13,507 bases of DNA from Gammaproteobacteria bacterium CG22_combo_CG10-13_8_21_14_all_40_8 (GTDB taxonomy: Bacteria > Pseudomonadota > Gammaproteobacteria > Enterobacterales > GCA-002770795), in NCBI GenBank assembly GCA_002770795.1, contig PCTP01000016.1:1-13507 (forward strand), read 5' to 3'. Numbering within the stretch: the first letter of the stretch is position 1; every line of letters begins with the position of its first letter. The translations under genes were made by a program, and so were the position numbers. Positions 1 through 7,080 of this stretch are shown in pieces. Below the pieces are notes generated by a model that was not told the origin of the DNA, ran no database searches, and worked only from the letters and a program-made list of their open reading frames with translations.

Positions 1-32
1 TGAATAGTTTTTCGTGATCTAGCCCTGTAACA

Positions 33-1196
33 TTATGCTCTTTCAAAGATAGTGGCAATTCCCTGGCCTAAACCAATACACATGGTCGCCAATCCCACAT
101 TCAGATTACGCGCTTTCATTTCATGTAATAAAGTGGTGGAAATTCTTGAACCAGAACAGCCTAATGGATGCCCCAATGCAATGGCTCCACCGTTTACATT
201 GATTTTATCAGCAATAGAATCCATTAAATTCAATGATTTCAGTACCGCCAAAGATTGTGCGGCGAAAGCTTCATTCAGTTCATAGAGTTGAATGTCACTG
301 AGTTGCATACCCGCACGTTTTAATGTTTTCTTCACCGCTGGTACGGGTCCAAATCCCATAATGGAAGGATCACAACCAGCAACCCCCATGGCTTTCACTC
401 TGGCCAATGGTTCTAATCCTAAAGCCAATGCACGTTCTTCTGACATGACCAACATGGATGAAGCACCATCGGATAATGCTGATGAGGTGGCTGCCGTGAC
501 TGTGCCATTGACTGGGTCGAATGCTGGCCTTAACTTAGCTAAATCATCTAAATTAGTCGTAGGTCGAATAGTTTCATCGCTCTCACATAACATGAGCGCA
601 CCATCTGCATCATGCCCTTCAATAGCAATAATTTCATTTTTAAAACGTCCTGAAACCGTCGCCTGATGCGCTCTTTGATGGGACATCACACCAAACTCAT
701 CTTGCTGCTGGCGGCTAATATGATGCATTCTGGCCAGCATTTCTGCCGTTAAACCCATAGAGCCACTGGCTTTAGCCGTATGAAGGCTAATCGCTGGACT
801 GAAATCAACGCCATGAGTCATCGGAACATGACCCATATGCTCAACACCACCCACCACATAGACATCGCCATGACCAGTCATAATGGCTTGAGTTGCCATG
901 TGCAAGGCTTGCATGGAAGAACCACATAAACGATTGACCGTTTGTGCGGCCACATGATGAGGAATACGCGTTTGTAATGCTGCGTTCCGGGCAATATTAA
1001 AACCCTGCTCTAAGGTTTGTTGCACACATCCCCAAATAACGTCTTCAATTTCACCAGGATCAACCTGTGGATTTCGATCTAACAAACCTTCAATCAGTTT
1101 GGCTGACATATCATCCGCACGAACATTGCGAAACATACCCGCTTTGGAACGACCCATTGCAGTTCTGACTGCATCAACTATCACAACCTGCTTCAT
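33..1196 (-). CDS. fadA: 3-ketoacyl-CoA thiolase, beta-oxidation beta subunit
   Basis: Performs the last step of fatty acid beta-oxidation: thiolysis of 3-ketoacyl-CoA by CoA to acetyl-CoA and a shortened acyl-CoA. The cytoplasmic FadB2-FadA2 complex is the expected form. The protein is 387 residues, the same length as E. coli FadA. The nucleophilic Cys91 sits in NRLCGSS. His343 is in GHPLGCSGSR and Cys373 in MCIGLGQG, so the full thiolase triad is at the E. coli positions. The start ATG overlaps the fadB stop by one base (TAATG on the coding strand). A Shine-Dalgarno AGGAG lies inside the end of fadB, pointing to translational coupling. No terminator is visible in the 32 bases left after the stop. 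Seen: motifs, length, overlap. Inferred: complex formation and coupling. Confidence 0.97.
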   Translation of the reverse strand: MKQVVIVDAVRTAMGRSKAGMFRNVRADDMSAKLIEGLLDRNPQVDPGEIEDVIWGCVQQTLEQGFNIARNAALQTRIPHHVAAQTVNRLCGSSMQALHMATQAIMTGHGDVYVVGGVEHMGHVPMTHGVDFSPAISLHTAKASGSMGLTAEMLARMHHISRQQQDEFGVMSHQRAHQATVSGRFKNEIIAIEGHDADGALMLCESDETIRPTTNLDDLAKLRPAFDPVNGTVTAATSSALSDGASSMLVMSEERALALGLEPLARVKAMGVAGCDPSIMGFGPVPAVKKTLKRAGMQLSDIQLYELNEAFAAQSLAVLKSLNLMDSIADKINVNGGAIALGHPLGCSGSRISTTLLHEMKARNLNVGLATMCIGLGQGIATIFERA

Positions 1197-3367
1197 TATT
1201 TTTTCTCCTGGACTTTGTGAGTGCCATAGAAAGTTTCACCCTTAGCTGCCATTTCTCTCATACCGGCAGTGGGTTCATACGCCTTTCCTAAATGTTGATA
1301 CTTCTCTGCCATTTTAACCAAATTGGCGAGACCGATAGAATCGGCAAACTTCAAAGCACCCCCTCTAAAGGGAGGGAAACCAATTCCGTATATAAGTCCC
1401 ATATCTGCTTCAGCCACAGTGCCAACAATTTTTTCTTCCATGCAACGAATGGTTTCAATAACCAGTGGCAACATCATTCGCTCAATAACTTCATCTTTCT
1501 CAAAAGCTTTTTTCTCAGCACAAACTGGCGCTAATAATTCATAAGTGTCTGGATCAATGATTTTCTTAGGACGTCCCTTGTTGTCTGTTTCATAACGATA
1601 AAAACCTGCGGTCGTTTTCTGACCAAAACGCTTCGCCTCATACATGACATCAATAGCGGTTCTAAAATTGGTACTCATTCTGTCAGGGAAACCTGCCGCC
1701 ATCACAGCGTTGGCATGATAACCGGTATCCAATCCCACCACATCCAGCAAATAAGCGGGTCCCATAGGCCAGCCAAATCCTTCCATAATCTTGTCAATCG
1801 CCAGGAAGTCAGCGCCATCTCTCAGCAACATGCTAAACCCACCAAAGTAAGGGAATAAAACACGATTGACTAAGAAGCCTGGGCAATCATTCACCACAAT
1901 AGGTGATTTGCCCATGGCACTGGCAAAGGCCACCACAGTTGCAACAGTTTTTTCCGACGTTTTAGCACCACGGATCACTTCAACTAAAGGCATTTTGTGT
2001 ACAGGATTGAAAAAATGCATGCCGCAGAAATTTTCAGGGCGTTTTAAATTTTTAGCCAGTAAATCAATGGAAATTGTGGAGGTGTTAGAACACAGAATCG
2101 CCTCATCGGCTAATAAAGCTTCTGTTTCGACTAATACCGCGTCCTTGATCTTTGGATTTTCAACCACGGCTTCCACAACGATATTGGCATCTTTAACGTC
2201 TGTATAATTTAAAGTTGGTTTGATTTTACCTAGAATAGCCGCCATTTTTAAAGTATTTAATTTACCGCGTTCAACTTGCTGAGTTAGCAACTTACTGGCT
2301 TCACCCATGCCCAATTCTAAAGCAGGGTTATTGATGTCCTTCATGGTAATCGGAAATCCAGAATTGGCAGCCTGATAAGCGATTCCCCCCCCCATAATAC
2401 CCGCACCTAGCACAGCTGCTTGATGAACGTCATCAGCAACCTTAGACGCATTTTTAGCCAGTTTTTTCAGTATCTGATCATTCAGGAAAAGGCTAATTAA
2501 TGATTCAGCCACTGGCGTCAGCGCCACATTGATAAATCCTTGAGCTTCAACTTCTAAGGCTTCATCTCGACTCATTGCAGCAGCTTTTTCAACCACATTC
2601 ACCGCTTCAATGGGTGCAGGATAGTTTTTACCCGCTTTACCAAAAATAAAGGCTTTAGCTGTAGAAAATGCCATGACGGCATCTATTTGACTCAGCTGTA
2701 ATGGGCCTTTTTTGGTCGCTCTGCGTGTTTTCCAATCAATTTTTTCAGCAATGGCATCTTTGATCATTTTGAGAGCAACGAGTTGCAATTTATCTGCATC
2801 CACCACAGCATCAACAGTACCATTCTTTAAAGCTGCGGCTGGTTTTAACACAGCGGCACCAGCGATCATTTCTAAGGCATTATCGGAACCAATAATGCGC
2901 GGTAATCTGGTGGTGCCACCAAAGCCTGGAATTAAACCTAACTTTGTTTCGGGTAGCCCAACCAAAGCATTGGTGCTTGCTAATCTTAAATCACAAGCCA
3001 GACAAACTTCCATTCCTCCACCAAATGCTGTGCCATTAATAGCCGCCAAAGTCGGTACAGATAAATCTTCAAAATCATTAAAAATGGCATTGGCTTGTTT
3101 TAACCATTTTTGCAGTTGCTCAACAGGAGCAGAAAACATCGGTAAAAATTCAGTGATATCAGCGCCAACAATAAAAGTACTTTTACCACTGGTTACGATG
3201 ACACCCTTTAAATCTGCGGCTGCATGTAGCGCATCAACGGCTTTGCGATATTCATCTAAAGTGGCGCGATTTAATACATTGACAGCACCTTGGCTTGCTT
3301 CAAATCTCAGTTCTGCGATACCGGCTTCTAACCAGCTACAGTGAACAGATTCACCTTGATAGATCAT
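1196..3367 (-). CDS. fadB: Multifunctional fatty acid oxidation complex alpha subunit (enoyl-CoA hydratase / 3-hydroxyacyl-CoA dehydrogenase)
   Basis: Bifunctional core enzyme of beta-oxidation: hydrates enoyl-CoA, then oxidises L-3-hydroxyacyl-CoA with NAD+; family members also isomerise cis-3 double bonds. It has 723 residues (E. coli FadB 729). Residues about 1-190 are a crotonase fold with catalytic Glu120 in FGGGME and Glu140 in GLPE, one position off E. coli Glu119/Glu139. Residues about 315-500 are the dehydrogenase NAD-binding domain, with the Rossmann loop GAGIMGGG at 321-328 and catalytic His451/Glu463 in HFFNPVHKMPLVE. The rest is the 3HCDH C-terminal repeat. The start has a strong GGAG Shine-Dalgarno (3375-3378) with seven bases of spacing. 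It is the first gene of fadBA. The Rossmann loop is encoded by a run of nine G (2385-2393 as C on the plus strand), a possible slippage site. The frame is intact as given. Confidence 0.97.
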   Translation of the reverse strand: MIYQGESVHCSWLEAGIAELRFEASQGAVNVLNRATLDEYRKAVDALHAAADLKGVIVTSGKSTFIVGADITEFLPMFSAPVEQLQKWLKQANAIFNDFEDLSVPTLAAINGTAFGGGMEVCLACDLRLASTNALVGLPETKLGLIPGFGGTTRLPRIIGSDNALEMIAGAAVLKPAAALKNGTVDAVVDADKLQLVALKMIKDAIAEKIDWKTRRATKKGPLQLSQIDAVMAFSTAKAFIFGKAGKNYPAPIEAVNVVEKAAAMSRDEALEVEAQGFINVALTPVAESLISLFLNDQILKKLAKNASKVADDVHQAAVLGAGIMGGGIAYQAANSGFPITMKDINNPALELGMGEASKLLTQQVERGKLNTLKMAAILGKIKPTLNYTDVKDANIVVEAVVENPKIKDAVLVETEALLADEAILCSNTSTISIDLLAKNLKRPENFCGMHFFNPVHKMPLVEVIRGAKTSEKTVATVVAFASAMGKSPIVVNDCPGFLVNRVLFPYFGGFSMLLRDGADFLAIDKIMEGFGWPMGPAYLLDVVGLDTGYHANAVMAAGFPDRMSTNFRTAIDVMYEAKRFGQKTTAGFYRYETDNKGRPKKIIDPDTYELLAPVCAEKKAFEKDEVIERMMLPLVIETIRCMEEKIVGTVAEADMGLIYGIGFPPFRGGALKFADSIGLANLVKMAEKYQHLGKAYEPTAGMREMAAKGETFYGTHKVQEKK
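2385..2393 (-). repeat. G9 homopolymer inside fadB
   Basis: Nine consecutive G on the coding strand span Met325-Gly326-Gly327-Gly328 of FadB. This is unusually long for an AT-rich gene. A one-base change would shift frame in the middle of the gene, leaving the crotonase domain and removing the dehydrogenase domain and the coupled entry into fadA. Whether it varies cannot be told from one sequence. Confidence 0.85.
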
Positions 3368-3471
3368 AAATTTTCTCCGTGATAGGGGTTACGGACATGG
3401 AGCTACCCTTATAAACTCAATGGGTAACAAGAGCCTGAAATAGTTTAAGCTACTTCAGAATTCAATCATTA

Positions 3472-3502
3472 TTGCTAAGGACAACCAGTGTTAGCTTAGC
3501 AA
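3472..3502. repeat. Inverted repeat upstream of fadB
   Basis: TTGCTAAG (3472-3479) and CTTAGCAA (3495-3502) are perfect 8-base complements around a 15-base spacer. If the fadB transcript starts further upstream this would be a leader hairpin; otherwise it may be a protein-binding dyad. No T-tract follows on either strand, so it is not a classic terminator. Confidence 0.5.
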
Positions 3503-3619
3503 GGATTTACAGAATGGTCTGGACTATAATCTCTAAATCTTTGCTAGTCTACCCCTCTACAGGCACTTAGACAAGCCCAGAATAAAAGCGTAACTATATG
3601 GTATCTAAGCATTTTTTGT

Positions 3620-3642
3620 AACTTATTGAGTTTTAATAAGTT
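3620..3642. promoter_or_regulatory. Perfect inverted repeat, possible operator
   Basis: AACTTATT (3620-3627) and AATAAGTT (3635-3642) are perfect 8-base arms around the 7-base spacer GAGTTTT. The repeat shares its last base with the FadR-like dyad on its right. Size and symmetry suit a dimeric repressor such as a TetR-type protein, but I cannot name the regulator. Confidence 0.4.
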
Positions 3643-3658
3643 TCTGGACTGACCAGTG
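3642..3658. promoter_or_regulatory. Putative FadR-type operator
   Basis: TTCTGGACTGACCAGTG matches the E. coli FadR consensus AACTGGTCNGACCAGTT at 12 of 16 defined positions, and at all but one of the defined positions in the central CTGGTCNGACCAG core. FadR (GntR family) represses fad genes and releases DNA on binding long-chain acyl-CoA. Lying between fadB and pepQ fits that role, but the site is centred about 283 bases from the fadB start and about 40 bases upstream of the predicted pepQ transcription start. That is an unexpected position for a fadB repressor site. Binding by FadR is inference. Confidence 0.5.
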
Positions 3659-3674
3659 CAAAATATCCTGATTC

Positions 3675-3683
3675 TGATATACT
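3675..3683 (+). promoter_or_regulatory. Extended -10 promoter for pepQ
   Basis: TGATATACT is a TGN extended -10 followed by TATACT (5 of 6 to TATAAT). It would start transcription near 3690, giving a short leader with Shine-Dalgarno GGTGAG (3707-3712) six bases before the ATG. The -35 region is weak and is overlapped by the FadR-like dyad. Confidence 0.45.
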
Positions 3684-3718
3684 GAACATCTTTCCTCTTT
3701 ACCATTGGTGAGCAATTC

Positions 3719-5059
3719 ATGCCTTATACCTTCTTTGAAAATCATATCAATAGCCTTAGATTTCGCTTTGATAAAGCCATGAAGCTTAATCACATCGAAA
3801 CATTGCTCATTCCTTCTGGCGAAGTTAAAAATCAGTTTATGGATGATATGGATTACCCCTTTAAGGTGAATCCTCACTTCAAAACCTGGGTGCCCATTAT
3901 TGATACCCCTCATTGTTGGGTTGTCTATAAGGTTGGCCAAAAGCCTTTATTGGTTTTCTCTGAACCTCTAGATTTTTGGCATAAAACCACAGCCTTACCC
4001 CATGAAACTTGGACTCAGTTTTTTGACATTGTGTCTATTCACTCTCAACTTGAGGCTTTTGAACAATTACCTGACAATGACTCTGAATGTGCCTTAATCG
4101 GTGAATGGCACTCGAGTTATCAAGGTCGTTTAGATCAACTCCTTCAAAACCCTGAAACACTTTTAAATCACCTCCAATTTGCCAGAACCCTTAAAACAGA
4201 TTATGAAGTTGCTTGTATCCAGCAAGCTAACCATATTGCAGCCAAAGGCCATATTACCGCAGAAGCTTTATTTCGAAGCGGCCATTCTGAGTTGGCCATT
4301 CATTTGGGGTATTTAGAATCTATCGGCCACATGGAGCATGAAGTGCCTTATGGTAATATTGTAGCCCTCAATCAAAATAATGCCATTTTGCATTATCAAC
4401 ATGCCAGCCCTAAAAAACTGGCTCAGAATACTATCAAAAGTTTTCTGATAGATGCGGGCGCTAACTTTAATGGTTATGCTTCTGACATCACCCGAACCTA
4501 CGCCTATCAGCAAGATGAATTTTCCGATTTGATTCTAGCCTTCGATGCGCTTCAACAAGACTTGGTCCAACAACTTAAACCGGGACTTGATTACAAACAA
4601 TTACATCTGCAAGCCCATCTTAAAATCGCTGCACTGATGAAGCAATTTGAATTGCTCGATATGAGCCCAGAATCTGCCTTAGAATCCGGTGTCAGCAGCA
4701 CCTTTTTACCTCATGGATTAGGACATTTTATCGGGCTCCAGGTGCATGACTGTGCTGGAAAGGTTGATGCAGACGGAGAACCTTTAACACCATTATCTGA
4801 TCATCCATTTTTAAGATTATTCCACAGCCTACAACCTGGCCATGTTATCACCATCGAACCCGGTTTATACTTTATTCCAAGCCTGCTCAAAGCGTTAAAA
4901 AATCACAGCCAACAAAAAGCCGTTAACTGGAGCAAGATTGAATCCTTTATTCCTTATGGTGGTATTCGAATAGAAGATGATGTATTGATCACAGAATCTG
5001 GCTTTAACAACCTCACCAGAAATGCTTTTAGTCAGGCCCGAGATGCCATCAATCCCTAG
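3719..5059 (+). CDS. pepQ: Xaa-Pro dipeptidase (prolidase), M24B family
   Basis: Cytoplasmic dinuclear-metal prolidase that cleaves dipeptides with C-terminal proline; relatives also hydrolyse some organophosphates (OPAA). It has 446 residues (E. coli PepQ 443). The N-terminal domain (about 1-155) is followed by the pita-bread domain. The five expected metal ligands are visible: Asp245 in LIDAG, Asp256 in YASDITRTY, His336 in HGLGHFIG, Glu380 in TIEPGLYF and Glu419 in GGIRIEDD. Spacing agrees with the E. coli enzyme (246, 257, 339, 384, 423). The start is supported by GGTGAG six bases upstream. It is the first gene of a plus-strand run and is divergent from fadB, the same order as in E. coli. 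The stop falls at TAG 5057-5059, and the protein ends a little past the usual C-terminus without obvious damage. Confidence 0.95.
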   Translation: MPYTFFENHINSLRFRFDKAMKLNHIETLLIPSGEVKNQFMDDMDYPFKVNPHFKTWVPIIDTPHCWVVYKVGQKPLLVFSEPLDFWHKTTALPHETWTQFFDIVSIHSQLEAFEQLPDNDSECALIGEWHSSYQGRLDQLLQNPETLLNHLQFARTLKTDYEVACIQQANHIAAKGHITAEALFRSGHSELAIHLGYLESIGHMEHEVPYGNIVALNQNNAILHYQHASPKKLAQNTIKSFLIDAGANFNGYASDITRTYAYQQDEFSDLILAFDALQQDLVQQLKPGLDYKQLHLQAHLKIAALMKQFELLDMSPESALESGVSSTFLPHGLGHFIGLQVHDCAGKVDADGEPLTPLSDHPFLRLFHSLQPGHVITIEPGLYFIPSLLKALKNHSQQKAVNWSKIESFIPYGGIRIEDDVLITESGFNNLTRNAFSQARDAINP

Positions 5060-5084
5060 GAGCCTGTCCGAGAAAATCAACTCA

Positions 5085-5138
5085 CCCTCAATAGCTAAAA
5101 TAACCTGTTGAGGGCGCTCACAATTGAGTGGTAGCTAC
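5085..5138 (+). repeat. Dyad symmetries in the pepQ-yigZ gap
   Basis: CCCTCAA (5085-5091) and TTGAGGG (5108-5114) form perfect 7-base arms around a 16-base spacer. They are followed by CTCA/TGAG (5117-5128) and the 8-base palindrome GTAGCTAC (5131-5138). No T-tract follows the first hairpin, so it is not a standard terminator. It could be a processing or attenuation structure between pepQ and yigZ. Confidence 0.4.
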
Positions 5139-5157
5139 AGGAGCACTATTTATCACC

Positions 5158-5778
5158 ATGACCAATGGCCGATATCTCATTCCAGCACAAACACACCAAG
5201 CCGAATTAGAAGTCAAAAAATCTCGGTTTCTATGTCATTTAGCCCATACCGATAATATTCAATCCGCAAAAGATTTTGTAGAAAAAATCAAACAACAATA
5301 CAGCGACGCAACCCATAATTGTTGGGCATACCAAGCAGGCCCAGTCGGTGATACCAGAGAGATAGGCTGTAGTGATGATGGTGAGCCTCAGGGAACGGCC
5401 GGAAGACCTATGTTGACCGTACTTACCCATGCCAACGTGGGAGAAATAACCGCTGTTGTCACTCGCTATTATGGAGGCACTAAGTTGGGCACTGGAGGGC
5501 TTGCCAGAGCCTATGCAGATGCGGTGAAACTTGCTCTGGAAAGCATTCTCACCAGAATCAAGATAAACTTTTCCCTGTATCAAACAATTATAGATTATAG
5601 CGTCTGGCCGAAGATTGAACCCCTATTAGCTAAGTTGGAAGCCGAAGAAGTTACGCCAGTATTTAGCCATGAAGTGACCGTACAATTTCGTCTTGATGAG
5701 AAACTCTCTGCAGATTTAAACCAACAGTTGCAAGATCTCACCCATGGTCGATCCTTTGTGAAAATAGTGGAAGAATAG
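5158..5778 (+). CDS. yigZ: YigZ / IMPACT family protein
   Basis: Member of the YigZ (bacterial IMPACT) family, whose eukaryotic relative affects translational control through GCN1. The bacterial molecular role is not settled. From the ATG at 5158 the product is 206 residues, close to E. coli YigZ (about 204). An upstream in-frame GTG at 5128 would add ten residues, MVATGALFIT, with no family resemblance and no Shine-Dalgarno of its own; CAGGAG at 5138-5143 favours 5158, although its spacing is long (14). The N-terminal domain carries KKSRFLCHL, HNCWAYQ, SDDGEPQGTAGRPML and RYYGGTKLGTGGLARAYADA, all signature stretches. A smaller ferredoxin-like C-terminal domain (DUF1949 type) follows from about residue 135. 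The pepQ-yigZ order is conserved with E. coli, where trkH comes next; here that place is taken by an EAL-HDOD gene. Confidence 0.92.
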   Translation: MTNGRYLIPAQTHQAELEVKKSRFLCHLAHTDNIQSAKDFVEKIKQQYSDATHNCWAYQAGPVGDTREIGCSDDGEPQGTAGRPMLTVLTHANVGEITAVVTRYYGGTKLGTGGLARAYADAVKLALESILTRIKINFSLYQTIIDYSVWPKIEPLLAKLEAEEVTPVFSHEVTVQFRLDEKLSADLNQQLQDLTHGRSFVKIVEE

Positions 5779-5849
5779 ATTTTCTATTACCTATCATCCT
5801 CAGGTTATGCTACTCTCATAAAATCCTATTCACAAACTTTAAGCATTTT

Positions 5850-7064
5850 ATGAGTTTAGTCTCTCCCCAAGTCAGACAAAGCATTATTAATAAGGACAAT
5901 CACTGCGTAGGCTTTGAATTATTATCCCAAGATCATGAAAAAATGGGAAAATTAATCCATCAAGATCAAAAAAGACTACAACTGATTTTAAATCAATATA
6001 CTGGACAGAATTCAGATGCTCCTATTGCGGGTTTAAAACAGCCTTTGTTTGCCAAAATTTCTGGGGATTTCTGTATCAAAAATGAAATCCCTCCCATACT
6101 TTATCCTCATTTGGTGTTAGAAATTGCCCCGCATTATTTAGAACTATTCTCTCATTCATCACTCATTGAGAAAGAGATTATTCAAGGATTACAACTCTGT
6201 ATTGACGATTTTCAGCTAAGCGAACTGGATGCAGATCTGATAAATATGGCAAAATTCATCAAAATTGATGCTGAGAACCTTAATTCAGATGAAATCTCCC
6301 CCTTGCTATTAAAAATAAAGTCTTTCAAAGGCAAAATCATCTTTAAGAATATTGAAAGTCACCAACAATATGAACAATGTAAATCTGCGGGTGGTCATTA
6401 TTTTCAAGGGAGCTTTTTAGGGAAAGCCAATATCAGTAGGATCCAACCTTTATCAGCGAATGCTCAAACCACCATGTCTCTGATAGCAGCTCTTTACGAT
6501 GAGACCAGTAGCGCCGAACAAATCCAAAATATTATTGCCACTGATCCCATATTAACCACTCAATTATTAAAGTTAATCAACTCTGCGGCTTTTGGGGTAA
6601 GAAAGAAGATTGAGTCGATTCAACAAGCCATTCTTTTTTTGGGCTATAACAATCTACGCCAATGGGTAAATTTAATTCTACTTTCTCGCCAAACCAACAA
6701 ATCGGTTGAACTCATGAGAATGAATTTAACGCGTGCAGCTTTTTGTAAAAAATTAGCCGAAACCTTGGAGGTCGCTGATCCTGATAAAGCTTTTTTAATG
6801 GGACTTCTCTCTATGCTCAACGCCTACATTGATTGGCCTTTAAAACAATTATTGCCACAGTTACCTATTAGTGATGATATTAAATTGGCTTTATCTGATG
6901 AATCAGGCCTATTAGGAGAAATCCTCAACTCAGTGAAACAATACGAAAGCGCCAATTGGAGCAGCATCGAACAGCAAAGCTTGGCTGAGTCAGTTTGGTG
7001 TGAACTCTATGAATCCTCCATGAACTGGGCTGATCAAATCATGTTAACACTGTCTTCTCATTGA
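5850..7064 (+). CDS. EAL-HDOD signalling protein, YuxH type, with degenerate EAL domain
   Basis: A 404-residue cytoplasmic protein with two domains. Residues about 1-200 are an EAL fold: EAL is replaced by ELL (23-25), the second-strand Glu remains (LVLEIAP, Glu91), DDF is kept (119-121) and FIKID is kept (136-140), but the usual AEGVET loop reads FKNIES (165-170); the QG of YFQGSFLG (186-187) remains. Residues about 205-395 are an HDOD domain with the typical LLKLINSAAFG and IQQAILFLG. Loss of consensus around the catalytic residues suggests it is not an active c-di-GMP phosphodiesterase. A binding or scaffolding role, as proposed for other YuxH-type proteins, is inference. It starts 71 bases after yigZ with no strong Shine-Dalgarno and no terminator between, so co-transcription is possible. 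The start is supported by the family-like N-terminus. Confidence 0.88.
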   Translation: MSLVSPQVRQSIINKDNHCVGFELLSQDHEKMGKLIHQDQKRLQLILNQYTGQNSDAPIAGLKQPLFAKISGDFCIKNEIPPILYPHLVLEIAPHYLELFSHSSLIEKEIIQGLQLCIDDFQLSELDADLINMAKFIKIDAENLNSDEISPLLLKIKSFKGKIIFKNIESHQQYEQCKSAGGHYFQGSFLGKANISRIQPLSANAQTTMSLIAALYDETSSAEQIQNIIATDPILTTQLLKLINSAAFGVRKKIESIQQAILFLGYNNLRQWVNLILLSRQTNKSVELMRMNLTRAAFCKKLAETLEVADPDKAFLMGLLSMLNAYIDWPLKQLLPQLPISDDIKLALSDESGLLGEILNSVKQYESANWSSIEQQSLAESVWCELYESSMNWADQIMLTLSSH

Positions 7065-7080
7065 TTAGCCCCAGATCTTC

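Larger units (their letters stand above)
3368..3718. other. Divergent fadB / pepQ intergenic regulatory region
   Basis: 351 non-coding bases between two divergent genes. From left to right they hold the fadB Shine-Dalgarno (3375-3378), a weak dyad TACCC/GGGTA (3404-3426), an inverted repeat (3472-3502), a perfect 8-bp-arm inverted repeat (3620-3642), a FadR-like dyad (3642-3658) and an extended -10 element for pepQ (3675-3683). I found no convincing sigma70 promoter for fadB. The best weak candidate is a minus-strand TATAGT at about 3593-3598, which would give a leader of more than 200 bases. I see no coding remnant here. Confidence 0.7.

Noticed and set aside
52..666. Two plus-strand open frames opposite fadA
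   Set aside because: Antisense shadows of a strongly conserved gene; no ribosome site and no recognisable protein features.
2712..3344. 210-codon plus-strand open frame opposite fadB
   Set aside because: Long only because of the codon composition of fadB; the opposite strand encodes the crotonase domain with its catalytic residues.
3513..3526. Second FadR-like site (TGGTCTGGACTA)
   Set aside because: Half-sites are at the wrong spacing and the right half does not match the consensus.
5057..5080. Possible insertion-sequence end after pepQ (GGAGCCTGTCCGAG)
   Set aside because: It felt like a dispersed-repeat end, but no matching inverted end or target duplication is visible nearby; a genome search would be needed.
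5128..5157. GTG start for yigZ
   Set aside because: The added ten residues do not resemble the family; ATG at 5158 gives the normal length and lies after CAGGAG.
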